From: Ruminococcus flavefaciens
Lineage (GTDB): Bacteria > Bacillota > Clostridia > Oscillospirales > Ruminococcaceae
NCBI GenBank assembly: GCA_902796705.1
Contig: CADBQF010000285.1
Span: 1-13,408 of the forward strand
Length of the DNA: 13,408 nt
Direction: 5' to 3'
Position numbers and translations under genes: made by a program
Notes under the pieces: generated by a model
Databases searched by the model: none
What the model was told of the DNA's origin: nothing
Seen by the model: the letters and a program-made list of their open reading frames with translations, nothing else
Shown: in pieces, positions 7,387 through 13,408 of the stretch
Numbering within the stretch: position 1 is the stretch's first letter
Layout: every line of letters starts with the position of its first letter

Positions 7387-8469
7387 TCAGTCACCGAATG
7401 ACACACCGATATCACGTGCAGCAATGACGAGATGGTTCTCTGTATCGACGAATTTGGTTTTGCCTGCTATATCCTCAAGCTTGTTGGAAGTGATCTTGTT
7501 GCCGATCTTTGCGACTGTCCTGCCGTATTTTTCCTTTGCGATGAGGTATGCAGCGTGTACACCGAACTGAGTTGAGAGGACTCTGTCGTAGGCACTCGGA
7601 GCTCCGCCTCTGAGCATATGTCCGGGGACGCAGACTCTTGCCTCCATGCCGGTATTTGCCTGTATCTGGGCAGCTATGCGGCTCGTAGCAGTGATTATGC
7701 CTGCTTCTGCACGCTTCTTTGCACGTTCTTTTTTCTTCATCTGAGCTTCATTTATATCGAAAGCACCCTCAGCTACAGCGAGGATAGAGAAAGTCTTTCC
7801 GGATGCACTTCTTGCCATTACAGCATCACAGATCTTATCAATATCATAAGGTATTTCAGGTATGATGATTATATCAGCACCGCCTGCGATACCTGCATTG
7901 AGGGTGAGCCAGCCGGCTTTGTTTCCCATTATCTCGCATACGAGTATCCTTGAATGGCTCGCAGCGGTCGTGTGCAGACGGTCGATTACATCAGTTGCGA
8001 TATCGACAGCAGTATGGAAACCGAAGGTAACATCTGTTCCGTAGATATCGTTGTCGATAGTTTTGGGCAGACCTATTACATTAAGTCCTTCGTCAGCGAG
8101 GAGCTTTGAAGTCTTGTGAGTTCCGTTTCCGCCGAGAGTGAGGAGACAGTCGAGCTTCTGCTTGTGGTAGGTATCCTTCATGTTCTTTACCTTGTCAACG
8201 TTGTCCTCACCGATGACCTGCATCATCTTGAACGGCTGACGCTTAGTTCCGAAGATCGTTCCGCCCTGGGTGAGTATGCCCGAAAATGCTGACGGTGACA
8301 TATCCTTGCAGAGATTGTTTATGAGTCCGTAGTAGCCGTTGGATATTCCGACTATCTCAACATTGTCCTCACCGAAACGCTCATAACAGGCTTTAGCCAC
8401 ACCTCTGATCGTAGCGTTGAGTCCGGGGCAGTCGCCTCCGCTTGTGAGAATGCCTATCCTTCTTTTCAT
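7387..8469 (-). CDS. pfkA: 6-phosphofructokinase, 360 aa
   Basis: Phosphorylates fructose-6-phosphate to fructose-1,6-bisphosphate, the committed step of glycolysis. Nucleotide-loop motif TSGGDCPGLNA is at 9-19. The phosphoryl-donor loop is GGNGT (113-117) and the catalytic motif PKTIDND is at 135-141, with Asp139 matching the E. coli catalytic Asp127. Other fructose-6-P site motifs are MGNKAG (181-186), PE at 204-205 and LRGG at 286-289. By comparison with E. coli PfkA, Gly116 matches Gly104, a residue linked to ATP use. Lys136 replaces Gly124, as in pyrophosphate-type and long-group PFKs, and Asn115 replaces Asp103. ATP is the more likely donor, but this is not settled. The ATG at 8467-8469 follows GGAGGT at 8477-8482. 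It lies 37 bases after the phosphodiesterase gene with no clear terminator or promoter between, so the two may be co-transcribed. Confidence 0.95.
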   Translation of the reverse strand: MKRRIGILTSGGDCPGLNATIRGVAKACYERFGEDNVEIVGISNGYYGLINNLCKDMSPSAFSGILTQGGTIFGTKRQPFKMMQVIGEDNVDKVKNMKDTYHKQKLDCLLTLGGNGTHKTSKLLADEGLNVIGLPKTIDNDIYGTDVTFGFHTAVDIATDVIDRLHTTAASHSRILVCEIMGNKAGWLTLNAGIAGGADIIIIPEIPYDIDKICDAVMARSASGKTFSILAVAEGAFDINEAQMKKKERAKKRAEAGIITATSRIAAQIQANTGMEARVCVPGHMLRGGAPSAYDRVLSTQFGVHAAYLIAKEKYGRTVAKIGNKITSNKLEDIAGKTKFVDTENHLVIAARDIGVSFGD

Positions 8470-8506
8470 AGTTATTACCTCCGTTTTTGAAATTTATAAT
8501 AAAGAC

Positions 8507-10750
8507 TTATTTCTGATCTTTTTTGGAAGTCTGCTTGATATTCTGCTCAAAGAAATCCTGCAATTTTTCAGCCGGCATGGGCTTTCCGTAGAGATATCCC
8601 TGACCGAAGTCACAGCCTGCCTTTCGGAGGATATCCTCCTGATTCGGATTTTCGATGCCTTCAGCGATAGTTTCTATCTTCTTGGATTTGGCTATCCTTA
8701 TGACGGAAGAAACTATCTCATATGCGATATTATCGTGTTCGATGTCGATGATGAACGACCTGTCGAGTTTCAGCAGAGTTATCGGGAGTATCTGCAAATA
8801 GCTCAGTGAAGAGTATCCTGTGCCGAAATCGTCCATTGCGAGTTTTACGCCGAGTTCACGCAGTTTGTTCATTTGTGAAACTGCGTAGTCGATATCGCTC
8901 AGGGCGAGAGTCTCGGTGAGTTCGACTTCGAGCCATTCGGCATCGAGACCGGATTTTGCGAGAGCCTCGAATACCTTGTCCCTCAGATCGGCCTGATAGA
9001 AGTCAGACGAAGTGAAGTTGATCGACATGACGATATTCGGATAACCCATTTTCTGCCACAGCTTGTTCTGGCGGCAGCCTTCGTTGAGTACGAATTCGCT
9101 TATCTTTCCGATAAGGTGCGAGCTTTCAGCGATAGGTACGAAAGAGTCCGGCTTCACGATAGTTCCGTCCGGCTTTATCCAGCGGATAAGAGCTTCAACG
9201 CCCATTATCTTTCCTGTTGAGAGATCTATTTTCGGCTGATAGAAGAGCTGGAGTTCGTTGTGCTTGATAGCGACGGCGAGTTCCTTTTCAAGCTCAGTCC
9301 TGCCGATTATGGAGTCGTGCATACTCGGTTCATAGCCGCATATGCTGCTGTTCGAGCCGACGCTTGATTTAAGGGCGAATTCGGCGTGTTCGAGGACTTC
9401 AAGGAATGAATTACCGTCCTCCGGCATCTTTGAATAGCCTGCCGAACAGCTAAGGTTGACGGAAGCAAAATCATCGACAGCGAGCTTTGCGAACTCGTCC
9501 TGTATAGCTTTTGCGGTTCTTATCGGGAGTTCATCGTCGCCGTAGTCACGCAGGACTATAGCGAAATTATCACCGCTCATACGTGCGGCAAGTCCGCCGG
9601 GCGTAACGAATTTATACATTATATGAGCGAAATTGCGGAGGATATAGTTTCCGTTCTGATAGCCGCAGGTATCGTTTATGATATGGAAACGGTCTATATC
9701 GAGAACTATTATCCAGTAGGAATATTTCAGCAGGCGGCAGGTCTCGAAAGTTTCCTGACCGACGTCCATGAGTTTGTTCCTGTTGGCGATCTCCGTAACT
9801 TCATCGATATACGCAAGACGCTCGATGAGAAGATCCTTTTCGTGTTCCTGAGTCACATCGATTATCGCACCGCCGAAGAGGGGGAGGGTGTTTCCCGTAC
9901 CCTTTATCGATTTATAGCGGTATGCGTACCATTTATAGAATCCGTCAGCAGAGCGTATGCGTATATCTATGCTCTTGACCTCGGCAGATTCGCCGGAGTC
10001 AACTGATTTTATCGCACTGTCGAACTGTATCCTGTCGTTCGGGTGAACGAGCGTGCGGAAGTTCTTGATGCTGATATTATTCGATTTAAGGCCGAGCATA
10101 CGGACTGTCTCAGTCGAAGCGACATAATTTTTCTTGTCGCTGCTCATGAGTATGCCGATCTCAGCGAGTTCCATAGAGGCGTTGAAGAAGTCGTTCGCAC
10201 TTGCGAGGTTGACCTTCATCTTTTTTATCTCAGTGAGGTTGAATCCCGTGCTGAGGTAGAGCGAGAGCTTTTTCTTCCTCTTGACGAGAGAAGTGCTCCA
10301 TGCTATAGTAGTGACCACGCCGTTGGCATTCTTGAACCTTGACTCATAGGAATTGCTCTCCGTGAGGTCTTTCACGACCTCCTTGTTGAGTTCCTTTAGG
10401 GCGAATGCACGCATGATCTCTTTTTTATAATCGAAATCAGTGCCGCTCAGACCGAGCTGCTGTCTCATACGCTTGTTCATATATACAGCGGAGAAGTCGT
10501 CGGTCCATATTATCATTTCTGTATTGAGACCTTCTGAGATGCCTGCGATATCGGAAGCATCGACAGAGGATTTATGCTTGCGGTAGATCCATGCAGCTAT
10601 CGAGAGTATTATGCTCAGGAAGGCGATGGTACATATATAAGTTATGATAACGGCTCTGGAGGTTTCCGGGTGGAAGCGGGTATATGCGATTATCAATCCT
10701 GTTGCAGCGGCAATAACGACGGCTGCACCCAGAGGACTATTATAACCCAA
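8507..10750 (-). CDS. Membrane-anchored PAS-GGDEF-EAL protein, probable c-di-GMP phosphodiesterase, 747 aa
   Basis: Two membrane helices lie at about 7-23 and 33-55, followed by two PAS-like segments (about 70-175 and 185-305; PAC-like WYAYRYKSIKG at 274-284). The GGDEF domain (about 310-470) is degenerate: the signature is SGDNF (392-396), with the catalytic Glu replaced by Asn, so diguanylate cyclase activity is unlikely. The EAL domain (about 485-735) keeps all expected catalytic residues: Glu519 (EAL), Asn578, Glu610 (ELTE), Asp640-Asp641 (DDFGTG), Lys661, Glu697 (AEGIE) and Gln717 (GQGYLYG). It should hydrolyse c-di-GMP to pGpG at the inner membrane face, with PAS and GGDEF as sensory input. 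The start is TTG at 10748-10750; AGGAGGGG (10757-10764) precedes it by six bases and no ATG is in reach. It is divergent from the response regulator gene and lies upstream of the PFK gene. Confidence 0.94.
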   Translation of the reverse strand: MGYNSPLGAAVVIAAATGLIIAYTRFHPETSRAVIITYICTIAFLSIILSIAAWIYRKHKSSVDASDIAGISEGLNTEMIIWTDDFSAVYMNKRMRQQLGLSGTDFDYKKEIMRAFALKELNKEVVKDLTESNSYESRFKNANGVVTTIAWSTSLVKRKKKLSLYLSTGFNLTEIKKMKVNLASANDFFNASMELAEIGILMSSDKKNYVASTETVRMLGLKSNNISIKNFRTLVHPNDRIQFDSAIKSVDSGESAEVKSIDIRIRSADGFYKWYAYRYKSIKGTGNTLPLFGGAIIDVTQEHEKDLLIERLAYIDEVTEIANRNKLMDVGQETFETCRLLKYSYWIIVLDIDRFHIINDTCGYQNGNYILRNFAHIMYKFVTPGGLAARMSGDNFAIVLRDYGDDELPIRTAKAIQDEFAKLAVDDFASVNLSCSAGYSKMPEDGNSFLEVLEHAEFALKSSVGSNSSICGYEPSMHDSIIGRTELEKELAVAIKHNELQLFYQPKIDLSTGKIMGVEALIRWIKPDGTIVKPDSFVPIAESSHLIGKISEFVLNEGCRQNKLWQKMGYPNIVMSINFTSSDFYQADLRDKVFEALAKSGLDAEWLEVELTETLALSDIDYAVSQMNKLRELGVKLAMDDFGTGYSSLSYLQILPITLLKLDRSFIIDIEHDNIAYEIVSSVIRIAKSKKIETIAEGIENPNQEDILRKAGCDFGQGYLYGKPMPAEKLQDFFEQNIKQTSKKDQK

Positions 10751-10810
10751 AATGTTCCCCTCCTTTTTATAATAAGAATTCCGGTGAGGTATGCTGATGC
10801 CGGATCATCT

Positions 10811-10853
10811 TGTCAATGTCTATTATAGCAAATGTTACTGAAAATGTCAATGT
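10811..10853. repeat. Direct repeat TGTCAATGT flanking the phosphodiesterase promoter
   Basis: The nonamer TGTCAATGT occurs at 10811-10819 and 10845-10853, 34 bases apart. One copy supplies the -35 hexamer and the other overlaps the predicted transcription start. The spacing is a little over three helical turns, so both could lie on about the same face of the DNA. An operator role is inference. Confidence 0.5.
10822..10850 (-). promoter_or_regulatory. Consensus sigma-A promoter of the EAL gene
   Basis: Minus strand: TTGACA at 10845-10850, a 17-base spacer, and TATAAT at 10822-10827 preceded by TGC. Both hexamers are perfect and the -10 is extended. The predicted start near 10815 gives a leader of about 65 bases, in which a short TCCGG/CCGGA hairpin is possible before the AGGAGGGG site. 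Confidence 0.88.
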
Positions 10854-10942
10854 ATATTTTGTATCTGATTACAGATTTTATAAAATTGACGGAAATTTAC
10901 CTGTTTTTTTCACAGAATATACACTTTTCCAAATTATAATGT

Positions 10943-10948
10943 TATAAT
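10943..10948 (+). promoter_or_regulatory. Probable -10 box for the two-component operon
   Basis: TATAAT is at 10943-10948, with a second overlapping candidate TATAAT at 10935-10940. The hexamer 17 bases upstream (TACACT, 10920-10925) is only a weak -35 match, which would suit an activator-dependent promoter. The predicted leader of about 48 bases contains a GCGGA/TCCGC hairpin (10965-10969 with 10980-10984) just before the GGAGGA site at 10991. Confidence 0.5.
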
Positions 10949-11002
10949 AAGATACATGAAAAAAGCGGAGCTGATGATGTCCGCAGATACGGAGGAGATA
11001 GT

Positions 11003-11677
11003 ATGGCACATATCCTGATAGTTGACGATGAATTCAATATAAGAAATGTAGTGCGTGAGTATGCGGAGTTTGAGGGATATCAGGTGACTGAAGCAGAAAA
11101 CGGCATGGAAGCTGTTGCACTTTGCAGCGAACACGATTACGACCTTATCATAATGGACGTTATGATGCCCCGCCTTGACGGTTATTCAGCCTGCAAGGAG
11201 ATACACAAGAAAAAGAACATTCCCGTCATCATGCTTTCGGCAAGAGGCGAGGAGTATGACAAGCTGTTCGGATTCGAGATAGGCGTTGACGATTATGTAG
11301 TAAAGCCTTTTTCTCCCAAGGAACTCATGGCGAGAGTCAAAGTCGTCCTCAAACGCAACAGCCGCCAGGAGGAGAAATCGCAGATAGACAAGTACGTATT
11401 CGAGGGGCTTGAAGTCGATATCTCCGGAAGAGAAGTATACGTCAACGGCAAGAAGGCTTCCATGACTCCCAAGGAGTACGACCTCCTTTTCTACCTCGTG
11501 AAGAACAAGAATATCGCCCTTACAAGAGACAAGCTGCTCGAAGAAGTATGGGGATATGATTTCTTCGGTGACGACAGGACGGTCGATACACATATTAAAA
11601 TGCTCCGCAACAGTCTGGGCGAGTACCGCAAATTCATTGTTACTCTGAGGGGAATGGGGTATAAGTTTGAAGCTTGA
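11003..11677 (+). CDS. OmpR/PhoB-family response regulator, 224 aa
   Basis: DNA-binding partner of the kinase that follows. The receiver domain (about 1-120) has the acidic pair Asp8-Asp9, the phospho-acceptor Asp52 (IIMDVMMP), the switch residue Ser79 (MLSARG) and Lys101 (VVKPFSP). The C-terminal winged-helix domain (about 128-224) includes the typical MTPKEYDLL, DDRTVDTHIKMLR and RGMGYKFE segments. The ATG at 11003 follows GGAGGA at 10991-10996. It is transcribed away from the EAL gene across a shared 252-base region, so control of that gene is plausible but unproven. The specific stimulus cannot be told from sequence, so no gene symbol is assigned. Confidence 0.96.
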   Translation: MAHILIVDDEFNIRNVVREYAEFEGYQVTEAENGMEAVALCSEHDYDLIIMDVMMPRLDGYSACKEIHKKKNIPVIMLSARGEEYDKLFGFEIGVDDYVVKPFSPKELMARVKVVLKRNSRQEEKSQIDKYVFEGLEVDISGREVYVNGKKASMTPKEYDLLFYLVKNKNIALTRDKLLEEVWGYDFFGDDRTVDTHIKMLRNSLGEYRKFIVTLRGMGYKFEA

Positions 11678-13109
11678 TAAGATCAGCAAGGCACACAGCC
11701 GCCTTCCGCTGAGGTTCAATGTGTGGGTGCATTTTGTGGCGTTCACGATACTTGTATTTGTCCTGATGTGGTTCTTTCAGATAGTTTTTCTGGAGAAGTT
11801 CTACAAGGGCATGAAGACACGTTCCGTCACAAACTGTGCGGAAGAAGTCATCGCATCTTTTGAGGAGGATTATAATTTCGGCGACCGTTCGTCTTTTATA
11901 GAGACATATTCCCGTGTGGCGGTCGAGAATGACCTGTGCATCGAGATACTCGACAAATACGGCAGATCAATGTATTCAAAGGACGTTCTCGGAGAATGTC
12001 TTATCCACGGCAAGGAGAACAGGACGTATGTTTTCCTTGAAAGCCTGAAAAAGAGCGGAAAGACGCAGATCATGTACAGGAAAGTCAACCCCCGCACGAA
12101 TACCGAGATGCTCATTTACGTAGGCATACTCGGAAAAGCCGACAGTCCTGACGGCTATCTGCTCATAAATTCCGCACTTGCACCGGTAAGCTCCACGATA
12201 GTGATACTGAAGAATCAGCTCATGATAATCACTTTCATACTTATCCTCATAGCGTTCATCATATCACTTTTCCTTGCGAAGAGGATCTCAGATCCTATCG
12301 ACAAGATCACAAAAGCCGCCGAAAATATGGCTAAAGGCGACCTCAGCACGCAGTTCGACGGCAGGGGATACCTCGAAGCCAAAAAGCTCGCTGATACGCT
12401 TATGTACGCCGAAAAGGAACTCTCCAAAGTAGACACGATGCAGCGTGATCTCATTGCAAATGTATCCCATGACCTCAGAACGCCTCTGACGATGCTCAAA
12501 GCTTATGCGGAGATGATACGTGACCTCTCCGGAGACAATCCCAAGAAGCGTAATGAACATCTTGAGATAATCATAAACGAGACAGACCGTCTTTCGGCTA
12601 TGGTGAACGATATCCTCGACCTCTCAAAGCTGGAGAGCGGCAAGCAGGAACTCCACACGACGAGCTGCCGCATAGGAAGCAAAATGAACGAGATAATCGA
12701 CCGGTTCAAGGGAATATCCGATAAAATGGGCTACAATATCCATTTCATACCCGACGAGGAACGGACTGTCACCTGCGATGTCGGAAAGATAGAACAGGTC
12801 ATCTACAATCTTATCAATAATGCCATAAACTATACCGGCGAGGACAAGCAGGTATTTGTCCGCCAGATCAACAAGGAGAACGGCGTACTCATAGAAGTTG
12901 AAGATACGGGCGACGGCATCGAGGAAGACAAGATAAAGCTCATCTTTGACAAGTATTACCGCTCCGAGAACCATAAGCGTGAAGTCGTCGGCACAGGACT
13001 CGGTCTTTCAATCGTTAAAGCGATACTAAAGCTCCACGGGTACGATTTTGGTGTACGAAGCACTGTCGGAAAGGGGTCTGTATTCTGGTTCATGATAAAC
13101 GATCAGTAA
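11667..13109 (+). CDS. Membrane sensor histidine kinase (HAMP-HisKA-HATPase), 480 aa
   Basis: Phosphorylates the preceding response regulator. One membrane helix is at about 20-42 and a second at about 184-204, enclosing an extracellular sensor of about 140 residues with no family I recognise. HAMP follows (about 204-256). The HisKA helix carries the phospho-acceptor His268 in VSHDLRTPL. The ATP-binding domain has an N box (Asn381, Asn384, Asn385 in NLINNAINY), a G1 box DTGDG (413-417) and a G2 box GTGLGLS (442-448). The start is TTG at 11667, overlapping the regulator stop by 11 bases; GGGG at 11656-11659 is the likely ribosome binding site. A TGA at 11646-11648 in the same frame rules out an earlier ATG, and starting later would lose the basic N-terminus before the first membrane helix. 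The overlap suggests translational coupling. Confidence 0.94.
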   Translation: MKLDKISKAHSRLPLRFNVWVHFVAFTILVFVLMWFFQIVFLEKFYKGMKTRSVTNCAEEVIASFEEDYNFGDRSSFIETYSRVAVENDLCIEILDKYGRSMYSKDVLGECLIHGKENRTYVFLESLKKSGKTQIMYRKVNPRTNTEMLIYVGILGKADSPDGYLLINSALAPVSSTIVILKNQLMIITFILILIAFIISLFLAKRISDPIDKITKAAENMAKGDLSTQFDGRGYLEAKKLADTLMYAEKELSKVDTMQRDLIANVSHDLRTPLTMLKAYAEMIRDLSGDNPKKRNEHLEIIINETDRLSAMVNDILDLSKLESGKQELHTTSCRIGSKMNEIIDRFKGISDKMGYNIHFIPDEERTVTCDVGKIEQVIYNLINNAINYTGEDKQVFVRQINKENGVLIEVEDTGDGIEEDKIKLIFDKYYRSENHKREVVGTGLGLSIVKAILKLHGYDFGVRSTVGKGSVFWFMINDQ

Positions 13110-13159
13110 AAGTTCAGAAAATTTTGCTTTTTTATCACACGTTGTACACATTTGTGTTT

Positions 13160-13165
13160 TATAAT
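13160..13165 (+). promoter_or_regulatory. Possible -10 box for a small RNA
   Basis: TATAAT lies 51 bases after the kinase stop. No good -35 is present at 16-18 bases, so this promoter would need an activator or be weak. The inverted repeat ACACATTTGTGT at 13146-13157 lies directly upstream. Confidence 0.35.
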
Positions 13166-13201
13166 AAAGATGCTGAGGGGAGACCCGAAGCTGATTTTTC
13201 A

Positions 13202-13238
13202 TGGTAATTTAATGTTTCACCCCAACATTAAATTATTA
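13202..13238. repeat. Inverted repeat: 15-pair hairpin with TCACCCC loop
   Basis: Arms 13202-13216 and 13224-13238 pair over 15 positions, with two G-U pairs in plus-strand RNA and none mismatched; the inner 12 pairs are perfect Watson-Crick. The seven-base loop is TCACCCC. The G-U pairs would be A-C mismatches in minus-strand RNA, which favours plus-strand function. Confidence 0.8.
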
Positions 13239-13268
13239 ATCCCCAATAATCCCTATATCATGGCAGAT

Positions 13269-13300
13269 GAGCTTCCTTGACCGGAGGCTCGTTTGTTTTA
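13269..13300 (+). terminator. Intrinsic terminator
   Basis: GAGCTTCC (13269-13276) pairs with GGAGGCTC (13283-13290) around the loop TTGACC, with one G-U pair in plus-strand RNA, and is followed by GTTTGTTTTA. It would end the candidate small RNA and any transcript reading through from the kinase gene. Confidence 0.75.
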
Positions 13301-13357
13301 TGCAGAAAAATACCGGGAACTTATACTTGCTGCTTATAAAGAGGTTTATACCTTTTA

Positions 13358-13394
13358 GTGGGGGAAACCTTTCTGAGGAAAGGTTCTCCCCCAC
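13358..13394. repeat. Imperfect hairpin element (GTGGGGG...CCCCCAC), probable intergenic repeat
   Basis: Arm 13358-13372 (GTGGGGGAAACCTTT) pairs with 13379-13394 through a single bulged base, with loop CTGAGG. The following ACACCCCCTTCC resembles the flank of a hairpin repeat I recall as scattered between genes in Ruminococcus-type genomes; this is from memory. It lacks a clean T tract in the window and could be a repeat, a terminator variant or a mobile miniature element. Confidence 0.6.
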
Positions 13395-13408
13395 ACCCCC
13401 TTCCAAAG

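Larger units (their letters stand above)
13171..13300 (+). ncRNA. Candidate C-rich small RNA (or structured 3' UTR of the kinase gene)
   Basis: About 130 bases between a TATAAT box and an intrinsic terminator contain no credible open reading frame. A long AT-rich hairpin (13202-13238) exposes the loop TCACCCC. After it, ATCCCCAAT and ATCCCTAT lie in apparently unpaired sequence. Exposed C-rich motifs between hairpins are typical of Firmicutes regulatory RNAs of the RsaE/RoxS kind, which pair with Shine-Dalgarno sequences. Assignment as a separate transcript is inference; it may be only the 3' untranslated region of the kinase gene. No known riboswitch consensus was recognised. Confidence 0.4.

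Noticed and set aside
8470..8506. TATTAT-like sequence between the EAL and PFK genes, considered as a PFK promoter
   Set aside because: No -35 at acceptable spacing was found in the preceding gene end; read-through is the simpler reading, though an internal promoter cannot be excluded.
10956..11018. 20-codon open frame (MKKAELMMS...) overlapping the response regulator start, considered as a leader peptide
   Set aside because: There is no ribosome binding site, and its ATG would coincide with the predicted transcription start; likely chance.
11186..11746. 186-codon minus-strand open frame opposite the response regulator
   Set aside because: It is antisense to a clear receiver/winged-helix gene and its junction with the kinase, with no family motif.
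13166..13250. Riboswitch (c-di-GMP, fluoride, ZTP, preQ1) upstream of a gene beyond the window
   Set aside because: None of the conserved cores I know for these classes is present, and the segment ends in a terminator well before the window edge with no gene following in view.

Overview
The window looks like a chromosomal segment of a low-to-mid GC Gram-positive Clostridia member, most likely a gut or rumen Ruminococcus-like Oscillospiraceae. This is an inference. It rests on AGGAGG-type ribosome binding sites before nearly every gene, Firmicutes-style OmpR/HisKA regulators, a PgcA-type phosphoglucomutase next to a PFK, and a C/G-rich hairpin repeat at the right end that I recall from such genomes. 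No rRNA, tRNA, CRISPR array, transposase or phage gene was seen.

Layout. (1) Positions 1-5368, minus strand: four tandem paralogous genes (order of transcription 3812-5368, 1476-3794, 306-1457, 1-278, the last cut by the window edge). Each encodes an N-terminal four-cysteine zinc ribbon and a conserved helical domain. The three complete ones continue through a variable linker into MORN repeats (about 8, about 25 and about 9 units) and a short aromatic C-terminal tail. (2) Positions 5416-7131, minus: phosphoglucomutase pgcA with its own extended -10 promoter and a modest terminator just before the MORN cluster. (3) Positions 7387-8469, minus: a 6-phosphofructokinase ending in a strong terminator. 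(4) Positions 8507-10750, minus: a membrane-anchored PAS-GGDEF-EAL protein with a broken GGDEF and an intact EAL active site, so probably a c-di-GMP phosphodiesterase; it starts at TTG and has a perfect consensus promoter. (5) Positions 11003-13109, plus: a divergently transcribed OmpR-type response regulator and sensor kinase, overlapping by 11 bases. (6) Positions 13110-13408: no protein gene, but a candidate small RNA (about 13171-13300) with a -10 box, C-rich unpaired motifs and a terminator, then an imperfect hairpin repeat.

How the parts may work together. The pgcA/PFK pair handles glucose-1-P/glucose-6-P interconversion and glycolytic commitment. The phosphodiesterase gene lies 37 bases upstream of the PFK gene with no clear terminator between, so a c-di-GMP enzyme and glycolysis may share a transcript. 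The two-component system shares a 252-base regulatory region with the phosphodiesterase gene and may control it. The MORN cluster has no visible promoter of its own and begins 47 bases after pgcA, so its expression may depend on read-through. The strongest candidates for undescribed biology are the MORN paralog cluster, with a block-wise super-repeat in its largest member, and the C-rich small RNA candidate.
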